Source: Gammaproteobacteria bacterium (lineage in GTDB: Bacteria; Pseudomonadota; Gammaproteobacteria; Pseudomonadales; Azotimanducaceae). Taken from it: a DNA stretch of 37,463 nt. Below are positions 10,582-20,219 of this stretch, piece by piece (positions within the stretch are counted from its first letter, which is position 1; each line of letters opens with the position of its first letter). The stretch is taken from the NCBI GenBank assembly GCA_005799745.1, contig SYFY01000090.1, positions 1-37,463 on the forward strand. Direction: 5' to 3'. The notes under the pieces are model-generated. The model was not told the DNA's origin. It saw nothing but the letters and a program-made list of their open reading frames with translations, and did no database searches. A program made the translations under genes and the position numbers.

Positions 10582-12507
10582 GTGGCTAAAGAACGCCCAA
10601 AAGGACAACTGGTGGGTGAAAGCCTGATCCTGCCGGGAAAGGGTCGGCAGCGACCACCCAACAGTGGGGCTGCGTGGCGTTACATCGTCGTCATCCTTGT
10701 CATGCTGATTGGCTCCCTCTATGCGGCGCCAAACCTCTTCCTGCCTGATCCTGCGATTCGTATCAAAGGGCAATCCGCAGAGCAGGTCGTCGATCAATCC
10801 GTTCTAGACCAAGTACGAGCTGCTCTTGAAAAAGACGGGGTGAAGGTCATTGGCACAGAGATGGTGAATGACACCGGTCTCGTGCGACTCGAAGATCCGA
10901 ACCACCAGCAGAAAGCACGCAACGCTGCCCAGGGTGTTCTCAATTCCGACGACCAGAACTTTATCGTTGCGCTTGATCAAGCGTCCACGGTGCCCGGTTG
11001 GCTCGAAGGTATTGGCGGCCAGCGTATGTCCCTCGGTCTCGACCTGTCCGGCGGGGTGCACTTTCTGCTGCAGGTCGATATGGAGCAGTTCGTTAATCTG
11101 CGGCTGAAGGCCCAGGCTGAAGGATACCGGGATCTTCTGGTGGATAAGCGCGTGCGTTATGTCGCCGGTGACTGGATCAACGGACGTGAAATCGAAATTC
11201 CGTTTGCCACGGAAGAGGCGCGTGCGTCTGGTCTCAAGATCATTGAAGAAAATAATGATGGCTTTGAGATCTTTGAAACGTCAGTGAATGGCAATCCAGG
11301 GCTCCGTCTGCGTTTTACCGAAGCCAAGATCACAGAATTGCAGACTTTTGCCGTCGAGCAGAACCTGACGAGCCTTCGGAACCGAGTGAACGAGCTGGGT
11401 GTTGCTGAACCTCAGGTTCAAAGGCTTGGCCGAGAGCGAATCGTGCTTGATTTGCCAGGCATGCAGGATCCGACTGAAGCGAAGAAGATCATCAACAAGT
11501 TCGCTAACTTGGAGTTCCGCCTCGCGGCATTGCCAAACGATCGACCTTCGCAAGTCGAGAGCTTCACGTACGAAGAACGCGATGTCTCCGTGCAGCTGCG
11601 TAACATCGTTACTGGCGACGATGTGATCAATGCGACGCAAGACTACGACCCCGAAACGGGTCAACCTCAGGTTTCGCTTACGCTCGATGCCGATGGTGGG
11701 GAGAAGATGCACGACGTGACGAAAGATCACATCGGCGACAGTATGGCGATCATCTTCATCGAGCAGAAACCTCGAGAACGAAAAATCAAACAACCGGATG
11801 GAACCGAAAAGGTTGAGTATTTCAGCAATACGGAACGAAAGCTGATCAATGTAGCAACGGTACAGGCCGCCCTGGGGTTCCGTTTTCGTATCACCGGTCT
11901 CGAATTCCAAGAGGCGCGAGAACTTGCGCTCCTGCTGCGTGCCGGTTCGCTTGCAGCGCCCATGTACATCGTCGAAGAACGCACCATCGGTGCGAGCCTG
12001 GGCGAAGAGAACATTGATCGTGGTATCAACTCCATGATCATCGGCCTCTTGCTCACCGCGGTGTATATGGCGGTGACTTTCAAGGGTTTCGGCATGGTGG
12101 CGAATGTCGCTTTGGTGTCGAACATCATTCTGATGGCTGCGATCATGTCGATGCTGGGTGCCACACTCACCATGCCGGGTATTGCCGGGATGGTGCTCAC
12201 CATCGGTATGGCCGTTGACGCCAACGTGCTCATTAATACCCGTATTCGTGAAGAGCTCAAAATCAGGCCACCCCAACAGGCCATTCAAGCCGGCTTTGAC
12301 CGGGCCTTCCTGACCATTCTCGACTCCAACATCACAACCTTCTTTGTTGGCATCATCCTGTTCTCGATCGGTAGTGGTCCGGTGAAAGGCTTCGCGGTGG
12401 TGTTGTGTGTCGGTATTGTTACCTCGGTCTTCACCGCCGTACTGGTTGCCCAAGCACTGACGAACTTCTTCTACGGCGGGCGTGATTTGACGAAGGTGCG
12501 CATATGA
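10582..12507 (+). CDS. secD: Protein translocase subunit SecD
   Basis: SecD with SecF uses the proton-motive force to help pull secreted proteins across the inner membrane. The 641-residue protein has TM1 at about 33-48, the P1-domain motif GLDLSGGVHFLL (152-163), a large periplasmic region, and five further membrane segments from about residue 480, including GMAVDANVLINTRIREE, the RND-type core. The GTG start at 10582 gives a polar N-terminal extension of about 30 residues, rich in Lys/Arg/Pro, before TM1; many SecD proteins begin about five residues before TM1. The extension is compatible with the spacing to yajC, and no later start codon exists before TM1. The stop overlaps secF (ATGA). 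Confidence 0.95.
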   Translation: MAKERPKGQLVGESLILPGKGRQRPPNSGAAWRYIVVILVMLIGSLYAAPNLFLPDPAIRIKGQSAEQVVDQSVLDQVRAALEKDGVKVIGTEMVNDTGLVRLEDPNHQQKARNAAQGVLNSDDQNFIVALDQASTVPGWLEGIGGQRMSLGLDLSGGVHFLLQVDMEQFVNLRLKAQAEGYRDLLVDKRVRYVAGDWINGREIEIPFATEEARASGLKIIEENNDGFEIFETSVNGNPGLRLRFTEAKITELQTFAVEQNLTSLRNRVNELGVAEPQVQRLGRERIVLDLPGMQDPTEAKKIINKFANLEFRLAALPNDRPSQVESFTYEERDVSVQLRNIVTGDDVINATQDYDPETGQPQVSLTLDADGGEKMHDVTKDHIGDSMAIIFIEQKPRERKIKQPDGTEKVEYFSNTERKLINVATVQAALGFRFRITGLEFQEARELALLLRAGSLAAPMYIVEERTIGASLGEENIDRGINSMIIGLLLTAVYMAVTFKGFGMVANVALVSNIILMAAIMSMLGATLTMPGIAGMVLTIGMAVDANVLINTRIREELKIRPPQQAIQAGFDRAFLTILDSNITTFFVGIILFSIGSGPVKGFAVVLCVGIVTSVFTAVLVAQALTNFFYGGRDLTKVRI

Positions 12508-13442
12508 CAGCCGTGCATCCGGACATCCGCTTGCCGTTCATGTCGCTGCGGCGCGTGATGTTGACCATTTCCGGCACACTGGTGCTGATTTCAATCCTGT
12601 CACTCGCCTTCAAGGGCCTTAACTTCGGCCTCGACTTCACCGGCGGAACACTCGTTGAGGTGAGTTTTGACAAAGCCATTGACCCGGAGACCGTGCGGGT
12701 TCGACTTGCGGCGACGGGTTATGAAGAAGCGGTGGTGCAACACTTCGGCACGGATCGTGAACTCGCCATTCGTGTGCCAACCGATGGGTCTGCAGATCAA
12801 AGCAAGATTGGTGATGCGGTTTATAAGGTCATCAAGGAAAACCATGCGGACGCGGAGCTCAAACAGTCGAGTTTCGTGGGTGCTGCGGTAGGAGATGAGC
12901 TGGCTGAAGACGGTGGTCTCGCACTGCTCGCTTCGTTGGTCGTGATCCTCGTCTACGTCATGTTCCGGTTTACTCGCCAATTCGCCGTTGGCGCCGTTGC
13001 AGCACTGTTCCACGACGTCATCATCGTGCTCGGCTGTTTTTCGGTCTTCGGCTGGACGTTCGATCTGCCGACACTCGCGGCAGTGCTCGCGGTGATCGGT
13101 TATTCCATCAACGATACGATCGTTATTGCCGACCGGATTCGTGAAAACATCATTGGCCTTCGGCGCATGGAGATCGTTGATGTGATCGATGTCTCCACTA
13201 ATCAGACGCTTGACCGGACATTGATGACTTCCGGCACGACGTTGATCTCGGTGCTCGCGCTGCTGTTCTTTGGTGGCGATATGGTGCGAGGATTTTCCGT
13301 CGCACTCACTATCGGCATCGTCGTCGGTACCTACTCATCGATTTATGTCGCAGCCGCTATCGCACTGCTACTGAAGGTGAATCGGGAAGACCTGCTTCCT
13401 GTCGAAAAAGAAGAACAAGACCTCGAAGAAGAACGCCCATAG
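12504..13442 (+). CDS. secF: Protein translocase subunit SecF
   Basis: The 312-residue partner of SecD. TM1 lies at about 17-37, followed by the signature GLDFTGG (42-48), a periplasmic domain, and five more membrane segments containing FHDVIIVLGCFSVFGW, GYSINDTIVIADRIREN and SVLALLFFGGDMVRGFS, all typical of SecF. The acidic tail EKEEQDLEEERP is ordinary. The ATG overlaps the secD stop by four bases, so translation is coupled. It converges on suhB with only ten bases between stops and no visible terminator. Confidence 0.95.
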   Translation: MTAVHPDIRLPFMSLRRVMLTISGTLVLISILSLAFKGLNFGLDFTGGTLVEVSFDKAIDPETVRVRLAATGYEEAVVQHFGTDRELAIRVPTDGSADQSKIGDAVYKVIKENHADAELKQSSFVGAAVGDELAEDGGLALLASLVVILVYVMFRFTRQFAVGAVAALFHDVIIVLGCFSVFGWTFDLPTLAAVLAVIGYSINDTIVIADRIRENIIGLRRMEIVDVIDVSTNQTLDRTLMTSGTTLISVLALLFFGGDMVRGFSVALTIGIVVGTYSSIYVAAAIALLLKVNREDLLPVEKEEQDLEEERP

Positions 13443-13452
13443 GCGCAGCGGA

Positions 13453-14277
13453 TCAGACGATTTCAGCTACCAGGTGTGGACGCACGGCCTGAATCAGCGA
13501 TCGAAACGCCTTTGGGTTCGACGCGATGATGTTGCCGGTGCGAAAGAAGCTGTCGCCGCCACGCCAATCACCGACAAATCCACCTGCTTCGCGAACCAGC
13601 AACGTGCCGCCAGCAATGTCCCAAGGTGAAAGGCCGAGTTCAAAGAACCCATCGACACGACCACTCGCTACATAGGCGAGATCAAGCGCGGCGGAACCCA
13701 GGCACCGGACACCACGACACTGTGCGGTCAGGTCTTTGAGGGTGTTGAAGTAGGGATCGAGGTGCGTGCCGATGGTCGCTGGCGGAATTCCTGTGCTGAG
13801 CACCAGCTCATCGAGCTTGATGCGGTTGCTGACACGGATGCGACGCCCGTTGAGTTGAGCGCCCGCACCACGTGAAGCCGTGAATTCCTCATTGCGCAAA
13901 GGATCGTAGACGACGGCGTGTTCGAATTGATTACCACGCAAAATGCCAATGGACACACAGAAGTGGGGAATGCCCTGCAGGTAGTTGAGTGTGCCGTCGA
14001 GTGGATCGATGACCCAGGTGTATTGGCCCTGGTGACCTGCCGAGGCCTCGTTGGCGATGGCGATCTGACCCCCTTCTTCGCCGAGAATGCCGTGATCTGG
14101 ATAGGCTTTGCGGATGACGTCGACGATGGCGGCTTCGGCTTCCCGGTCGACATTGCTGACGAAGTCGTTACGGCTCTTCTCTTCGATATCGAGGCTCGGC
14201 ATCCGATCCATGTACTGGACGATGATCTGGCCGGCTTTGCGGGCGGCGCGCTGAGCCATTGTCATGTGGGGATGCAT
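13453..14277 (-). CDS. suhB: Inositol monophosphatase family protein (SuhB)
   Basis: A 274-residue inositol-monophosphatase-fold enzyme. The metal-binding motifs are GEEGG (66-70), WVIDPLDGTLNY (88-99), and the C-terminal WDIAGGTLLVREAGG. In Gammaproteobacteria SuhB hydrolyses inositol phosphates and also joins the Nus-factor complex that speeds rRNA transcription; the conserved place between secF and trmJ supports this orthologue. I chose ATG 14277 (MHPHMTMAQRAARKAGQ), matching the family start; the frame stays open 20 codons upstream but without similarity. The gene is divergent from trmJ across 112 bases, which must hold both promoters. Confidence 0.93.
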   Translation of the reverse strand: MHPHMTMAQRAARKAGQIIVQYMDRMPSLDIEEKSRNDFVSNVDREAEAAIVDVIRKAYPDHGILGEEGGQIAIANEASAGHQGQYTWVIDPLDGTLNYLQGIPHFCVSIGILRGNQFEHAVVYDPLRNEEFTASRGAGAQLNGRRIRVSNRIKLDELVLSTGIPPATIGTHLDPYFNTLKDLTAQCRGVRCLGSAALDLAYVASGRVDGFFELGLSPWDIAGGTLLVREAGGFVGDWRGGDSFFRTGNIIASNPKAFRSLIQAVRPHLVAEIV

Positions 14278-14389
14278 GTTGCAGTGTCTTTTTTGATGGA
14301 GGGGGGAGGAAGGGGCGCTATGGTAATGGACAGTCACCGCTGGCAGAAGCGAAAGGCTGGATTGGGATGTTAGGAAGGGAGAGAGGTTG

Positions 14390-15109
14390 ATGCTTGATCG
14401 GATGCGAATCGTGCTCGTCGAAACGAGTCACCCCGGCAATATTGGTGCTGCGGCGAGGGCCATGAAAACGATGAGTCTCACCGATCTGGTTCTGGTGCGA
14501 CCTAAGCGATTCCCTGATCCTCAGTCGTTTTGGCGGGCTGCAGGAGGTACCGATGTGCTTGAAGGTGCTCGCGTCGTCGAAACGCTGGAAGAAGCGATCA
14601 ATGACTGTCATTGGGTGGTGGCCACCAGCGCGCGTTTACGGCGGATTCCATGGCCCGTACTTACTCCCCAGGCGTTTGCTGATGCTGCACGCGCACGTGA
14701 AGGGCAAAAGATCGCGGTGTTGTTTGGCCGAGAAGACAAAGGGCTCAACAACGACGAGCTGCAAGCTTGCCACTGTCACGTTGAGATTCCTGGCAATCCG
14801 GAATATCCCGTGCTCAATCTCGCGATGGCGGTGCAAGTTGTGGCGTATGAGCTCTATCAGCGCCACATCGGTGAACCGCCGCCCCTGGTGTGGGATCGTC
14901 CGCCCGCGACGACGACAGAATTCGAAGGGTTTTTGGGTCATCTTGAATCGGTGCTGGTGAACAGTGCCTTTCTGAATCCGGGTAGTCCAGGCCAGACCAT
15001 GACGCGTTTGCGTCGGCTGTTTACGCGGGTTGATTTGGATATTACTGAGGTGGCTATGCTGCGTGGTGTGCTCACGCAGCTGGATCCAGGTGAGGGTGAT
15101 CGTAACTAG
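14390..15109 (+). CDS. trmJ: tRNA (cytidine/uridine-2'-O-)-methyltransferase TrmJ
   Basis: A 239-residue SPOUT-class methyltransferase that methylates the ribose at position 32 of several tRNAs. It opens MRIVLVETSHPGNIGAAARAM (5-25), with LFGREDKGLNNDEL (111-124) and the knot-forming block IPGNPEYPVLNLAMAVQVVAYEL (133-155). A C-terminal extension of about 70 residues follows, as in the family. The start ATG at 14390 is preceded by a purine-rich ribosome-binding stretch (GGAAGGGAGAGAGG), the strongest I noticed in the window; a TTG three bases earlier is the alternative. Its stop overlaps by four bases the stop of the broken M1/permease gene on the other strand. Confidence 0.94.
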   Translation: MLDRMRIVLVETSHPGNIGAAARAMKTMSLTDLVLVRPKRFPDPQSFWRAAGGTDVLEGARVVETLEEAINDCHWVVATSARLRRIPWPVLTPQAFADAARAREGQKIAVLFGREDKGLNNDELQACHCHVEIPGNPEYPVLNLAMAVQVVAYELYQRHIGEPPPLVWDRPPATTTEFEGFLGHLESVLVNSAFLNPGSPGQTMTRLRRLFTRVDLDITEVAMLRGVLTQLDPGEGDRN

Positions 15110-18100
15110 TCCAACAGGGACTTAAGGTTGTCGTCGGGATTGCGGTCGATTAACCGGAAACCGGGATCGACAGCCACACGCACAGGATTGCCGGTGACCG
15201 GAATCTTGATCGTGTTGGTGCCCGTTACAAGTCGATAACGCTGTTGGTGTAACGGTTCAGGGAGAACGTTCTCCGGCAGGTCCTTTTCAGGTTCAGGCAA
15301 CAAGGCGATATCCACCCACTCATCCATTGTTGTTTCGTTTTCTCCACCTTTGCCATCGGCGTAGAGCTTCTTCGCCTGAACAGAAAGATGTAGCGCGCGG
15401 TTTTCACCTTCACCCTCGATCGTCGCTTCCACAACTTTAAGTTCGTGCAACGTGATCTTCTCAAAGAGTTCCTTCGCCCACGCCTGATGTTCTGCGGGAG
15501 TTTGCGCGAGGAAATAGTCCACAAGGTCTCGTGAAGTCGGAAACGGTGGAGGTTGGAAGGCGAACCTGGCGAGGAAATTTCGCAGCGCCCGATTGACCGC
15601 ATCCTCCCCAATGGTCTGGCGTAGCGCATATATCGCCACAGAACCTTTTCGGTAGTGCAAATAGGGCTGGTTTTAGGTCAGCAGGAGTGGCAACTCTTCG
15701 ATGAGCTCACCACCTCGCGATGACAGGTAATTGTCGAGTTCAAACTTAATGAACCGCCGCATTGCCGCAGCACCAAAGGTCTTCTCCATCACCATCAGCG
15801 CCAAGTACTGAGCGAGGGTTTCGACGATTACGGTTTGGCCTTGCATGTTGGCCCCCACGACCTGGTGACCCCACTACTGGTGAGCCATTTCGTGGGCTGC
15901 GATATAGAACGGCAGATCAATGGTCTCGGGATCCATGATGTTGGAGATAAAGCTGATGGCTTCCGAGAACGGAATGGTGTTTGGAAAGGACTGGGCAAAG
16001 GTGGCATAGGCCGGGAACTCGAGAATGCGAAACTGACGGTACTGGTAAGGGGAGAACTCCCGGGTGAAGTAATCGAGAGAAGCTTTGGTGCTGCGGACCA
16101 TCGTCGGCACGTTGAACGGGTGTTTGGGGTCGTGGTAGACCGCGATGTCCACGTCCTTCCAACGATCTTTAACGACGGCGTAACGTGCAGAACTGAGGGA
16201 AAAGAACTGCCAGATGAGTTGATCCATCTCGTAGGTAAAGTAGCGGCGTTCGTTTTCGGTCCACTCCTTCTTGAGATACCCCGGTGCGATGGTGATCTGA
16301 TCCGGTGAAGTACTGACAGTGACGACAAAGTCTGCGCGGGTAGACACGCCGAACTGACTGACGTTGAACCAATCGGGATCACCCAGTTTTGGCATGCGTT
16401 GCACAGGATCGAGCCCATGTTCACGCCGTTTGTTGTTGTCCTGTAGTTCGCGGCTGGGGTTGTAACTCAACACCGGTAGCACTTCGGTGCTGTCGACAAA
16501 CGTACCGTTGGCAGCGACGCGGCTGTTGGGTGTTCCATTCACGAAACCCGGATTGGACCATTCGAGCGACCAACTGACGGATTTTTCCTCATCAGGCGCT
16601 ACCGGTTGATCGAAGCGGAAGAGGTAATGACCGTAACTTTCATCCTGCTCTTCGACACGGGTCCCGGGTGCATCGAGTGATTGGACGTTAAGGTCCGGAT
16701 TGAGTGTCACCACAAGCTGCTCAACAGGCTTGCCGGTCAGGTTCCTGAGACGCGCAGCTCCTTTCGAAACCAGGAGACGTGTTTCCGGATGGATGTCGAC
16801 GGTTGCATCTACCGCCACAACGTCGAGAGAGCGCAGATCTTCGAGTTTTTTTCAGGTTTTTTCGTAATAAGCCTGATGTGCCTCTTGAGAGTCTTCCGTA
16901 CGATATTCATTGAGGACATTGGTGTTGTAGAAGATCCAGGCACTTGTACCTGTCATTGCCAAGGCGCTGATCGCGCCAACGGATCCGATCCGTGGGGAGA
17001 ACCGTTGTTTCGCTATCCGGAGCTGTTCGCGAAACGAAAAGACGTACCCGCGACGGTTCAAGAGGTGCGCCGCGATCATCAGAAGCACACAGAAGAGCGC
17101 TCAGTAAAGCGTGAACCACACCAGTGGCTCCACAAAGTGCCCGTAGCCGTTCATGTCGGAGTACTGGGCCGACGGCACGCTGAAGAGGTACAGGTTGTGT
17201 TCGAAGCCGAAGCTCTGGAGAGCACTGGTGCCGAGGAACACCGCGATCATGGCGAGCATTTCGATCCAGCGGTTGCCTGCAAACACCGCGATAGCGACAG
17301 CGAGCACCGCCGAAGTACGAGCCATTCACCACCAGGAGGTCGCGCAGATACAACCCTGGTTCAATCGCTGTGAAACCGTTGATGAGCTGCATGATCATGC
17401 CCGTGATCATCACGACGATCAGCAACATGGCGATGATGGCCCAAAGCGCGACCACCTTGGCGAGGATGATGGCGCCACTCGCTGCGGGTGTGGAATCCAG
17501 CAGATCAGAGACGCGTGATGCACGCTCCCGATAGACGAGTTCGACTACGTAGTAGATGACGATCATCAGAACAACGAAAAGGAACCCTCCTTCGATGGCA
17601 CGAAGCACGAGACCCGTAACCGGCCAGGAATCGGTGTTGTAAGGCTGACCGGTGGAGCCATTGATCACACCGATGACATTGACCATACCCATCGCGAGTA
17701 CCACATAAAACGGTGCACTACGCAGAACGCCTCGAACGTCCATGCGCAGTTGCGAGGCGAACTGACCAAAAAGCGAAGGGGCGAATGCGGTGTCTGGCCG
17801 CACAGTCACCTTCGGCGCATCGGCAACGGTTCTCTCACGCTTCTTCTTGCGTGCCGGCTTCCTCAATGAGAAGCGAAAGTGCGTGGTGGCGATGAGCAGG
17901 AAGATCGCACCGATGCTCACCCAGATCAAACGATTGATGAGAATCGAACCCGCCGGGAGTTCCGCATTACGTTCGGCCACCGTGGCGTAGCAAAATGCCT
18001 CGCTGATGGAAGCACCACCAAAGGGATCCACATAAACCACCCACGACAGATCTTCAGGTCCGGTGAATGCGTTTAACTTGAGATAACCTATGAGAAAGGC

Positions 18101-18646
18101 CATGGCTGCGCCATAGGCAGCTGCCATCGAACGTGTCAGCGTAGCCAAACAAAAAAACGTTGCACAGATAAAGAAGTAGTTGGGTAACAGGATCACAAAC
18201 GCGGTGAAGGCCCATAACGCAGGATTGAGAACGCCGATCCGTTCTGGATCGAGCCAGGGCATAAAGGTGCCGACCATGGTGCCGAACAGCCCGGCCAAAC
18301 CCACGCCAACGGCGAAGACGAGCCCACCAAAAAAGCGACCGGTAGCAAAAGCAGAAGGTTTTACGCCGGACGCGTAGAAAACCTCAGCCGTACGCAGTTT
18401 GTGATCGCGAGTAATGGCCGTCGCAACAAAGGCGATGGCCGGGAATATGCCGATGACGCTGAACACCAGATGCGTCTGCACGATGGCATAGACAGAGTTG
18501 AGATTCAGTGCGGCATCACTACTACTGATTTGCTCTGAGTCTGATGCCATGCCAAGGAACGTCATGAGGAAGAAAACGGCAGCGACGATCAGGAAGTGGG
18601 GGCTTCGCCATTGATAACGGCATTCAAAGTCAAAGATATCGAGCAT
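15106..18646 (-). pseudogene. ABC-2 permease / M1 aminopeptidase fusion, broken
   Basis: The gene would encode about 1180 residues: an ABC-2 type permease half (membrane segments from residue about 20 onward) followed by a periplasmic or cytoplasmic M1 zinc-aminopeptidase domain, a known fusion class. It is interrupted at five places. There is an extra base near 17311 (reading must skip one G after VNGSYF), and stops occur at 17103-17101 (TGA, context TLY-stop-ALF), 16854-16852 (TGA, EKT-stop-KKLED), 15876-15874 (TAG, inside HEMAHQ-stop-WGHQ, where the family has Trp) and 15675-15673 (TAA, LLT-stop-NQPY, where Glu is expected). Between the breaks the reading frame and the zinc ligands (HEMAH, and Glu in ETLAQY) are preserved, so decay looks recent. 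The start ATG is 11 bases after the ATPase stop. TGA, TAG and TAA all occur, so recoding is unlikely. Confidence 0.85.
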
Positions 18647-18656
18647 GCGGCCCACG

Positions 18657-19553
18657 TCAGGCTGCCATTGCGTCGTTGAGACCGGTATCGATGCCTGCGG
18701 CGTTGAGCGTCGCGAGATAAACATCTTCGAGCGTCGGGGCTGCAGATTCGGAACCTGTGGGTTGAGCGTCTGCAAGAATGCGTGCTTCAAGCGCCCCGGC
18801 CCGATTGCGCGTCGACAGAATGTTGTGGTTAGCGCCGAGAGCGGCCAGATCTTCTCGCTGCACTTTCATGCGCCAGAGCCTGCCGTCGAGCGCACGCGTC
18901 AAAACGTCGGGTTCACCTTCCGCGAGCACCTTGCCTTTGCCCATGATGGCCATGCGTGGACAAAGGTTGGCCACATCCTCAACGATGTGGGTCGTAAGCA
19001 GCACCACCTGTTCTTCGCTGAACTGGCTCAGGAGATTCTGGAAACGACGCCGTTCCACCGGATCGAGGCCCGCTGTAGGTTCATCGACGATAATCAGTCG
19101 TGGATCACCAATCAGTGCCTGGGCGATGCCGAAGCGTTGTCGCATACCACCCGAGAACTTATCGATGCTTTGTTTGCGAACGTTCCACAGATTCGTTCTG
19201 TGGAGCAGGAACTCGATCAGGGGTTTGCATTTCTCCGTAGCGATGCCTTTGAGTACGGCGATATGGGCCAGCATCACTTCGGGTGAAGTGCGTGGATAGG
19301 CACCGAACTCCTGCGGCAGATATCCCAATCGACTGCGAAGTGTGTCGGGATCGGCGAGCACATCCGCGCCGTCGAGATGAATGGTCCCGGAATCCGGTTC
19401 TTGCAGCGTGGCGAGGGTACGCATCAGCGTCGACTTGCCAGCCCCGTTGGGACCGAGCAAGCCATACATCCCTGCCGGAATGTCGAGGTTCACACCATCA
19501 AGGGCGGTGACACCACCAGGGTAAGTCTTGGTGAGATTGCGCACTGTGAGCAT
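18657..19553 (-). CDS. ABC transporter ATP-binding protein
   Basis: A 298-residue ABC ATPase, intact, with Walker A GPNGAGKST (34-42), Q-loop LPQE (79-82), signature FSGGMRQR (133-140), Walker B LIIVDE (153-158), and the D-loop AGLD. The sequence is of the ABC-2 exporter type, with a C-terminal extension of about 80 residues. Its permease partner, the fused permease/M1 peptidase gene, begins 10 bases downstream and is broken, so this ATPase may have no working partner here. The pair stands between trmJ and iscR, where Pseudomonas usually has cysE. The substrate is unknown. It is divergent from iscR across 177 bases containing the IscR operator. Confidence 0.92.
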   Translation of the reverse strand: MLTVRNLTKTYPGGVTALDGVNLDIPAGMYGLLGPNGAGKSTLMRTLATLQEPDSGTIHLDGADVLADPDTLRSRLGYLPQEFGAYPRTSPEVMLAHIAVLKGIATEKCKPLIEFLLHRTNLWNVRKQSIDKFSGGMRQRFGIAQALIGDPRLIIVDEPTAGLDPVERRRFQNLLSQFSEEQVVLLTTHIVEDVANLCPRMAIMGKGKVLAEGEPDVLTRALDGRLWRMKVQREDLAALGANHNILSTRNRAGALEARILADAQPTGSESAAPTLEDVYLATLNAAGIDTGLNDAMAA

Positions 19554-19654
19554 GAGTGTTCATCCGAGTGGAGCCGTATCGCCGCGGCAATGGGCTCAAG
19601 ATGCACAAGCGGTCCTGAACGTCGCAAGTAAAACCAAAATCAGCACGGGTCCGA

Positions 19655-19679
19655 AAAGTAGACCGTTTTAGTCGGGTAT
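19655..19679 (+). promoter_or_regulatory. Predicted IscR type 1 operator upstream of iscR
   Basis: The 25 bases read AAAGTAGACCGTTTT followed by AGTCGGGTAT. Against the type 1 IscR consensus (ATASYYGACTRWWWY then AGTCRRRTAT) I count 22 of 25 matches, and the second half is perfect. In Escherichia coli such a site is bound by IscR carrying a [2Fe-2S] cluster and represses the isc operon. Here it ends 52 bases before the iscR GTG start, with a possible -10 element (GCATAC) just after it. The mode is inferred as autorepression. It lies between divergent genes, so an effect on the ABC ATPase gene is also possible. Confidence 0.75.
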
Positions 19680-19730
19680 TGCATACTCCGGGCAGATTTC
19701 CACAGCCCTCGTTCATGCAAGTGACCTCCC

Positions 19731-20201
19731 GTGCGACTCACTACTAAAGGCCGTTACGCGGTTACGGCGATGCTCGACCTCGCACTTCATGGCGAAGCGG
19801 GGCCGGTGAGTGTGGTCGATGTCTGTGAACGCCAGGGGATCCCAGGTGCCTACCTTGAGCAGATCTTCGCGCGGCTGCGCCGGGCGGGGTGTATCGACAG
19901 TGTGCGTGGTCCGGGTGGAGGTTATGTCCTCTCGCAATCGCTGGAGCAGATCTCGATCTCCGATATTCTGGTTGCCGTAGGAGAAGGTGTAGATGCCACC
20001 CGTTGTCATGGAGCGGCGGATTGTCAGGATGGCACCCAGTGCATGACCCATGATCTATGGTCAGAACTCTCCGACCAGATCGATGGGTTCCTGCGCCGCA
20101 TCACGCTCGCGAGTTTGGTGCGACGGGTAGGTGCTACGGGTAGCGGCAATCATCGTGCCCGCGAGCGTGTGGCGGAACTCATCCACGCCACGAATCTGTG
20201 A
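19731..20201 (+). CDS. iscR: Fe-S cluster regulator IscR (Rrf2 family)
   Basis: A 156-residue Rrf2-type transcription factor. The winged helix-turn-helix is in residues 1-60 (MRLTTKGRYAVTAMLDLAL start, then GIPGAYLEQIFARLRRAG and the wing VRGPGGGY). The three cluster cysteines Cys92, Cys98 and Cys104 plus His107 stand at the same spacing and numbering as in Escherichia coli IscR, so it should bind a [2Fe-2S] cluster and sense Fe-S supply. The start codon is GTG at 19731. iscS follows 18 bases later. A type 1 operator lies upstream. Confidence is high. Confidence 0.96.
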   Translation: MRLTTKGRYAVTAMLDLALHGEAGPVSVVDVCERQGIPGAYLEQIFARLRRAGCIDSVRGPGGGYVLSQSLEQISISDILVAVGEGVDATRCHGAADCQDGTQCMTHDLWSELSDQIDGFLRRITLASLVRRVGATGSGNHRARERVAELIHATNL

Positions 20202-20219
20202 TTTCGAAAGCCGGTTCGG

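Noticed and set aside
11281..12453. Long antisense reading frame of 390 codons opposite secD
   Set aside because: It is a mirror of the secD codon bias, with histidine-, arginine- and glutamate-rich sequence and no family likeness. The same holds for the other large antisense frames.
15106..18646. Stop-codon recoding (for example TGA read as Trp) to explain the breaks in the M1/permease gene
   Set aside because: TGA, TAG and TAA all interrupt it, and TGA ends normal genes such as pepA, lptF and holC. A single extra base is also needed.
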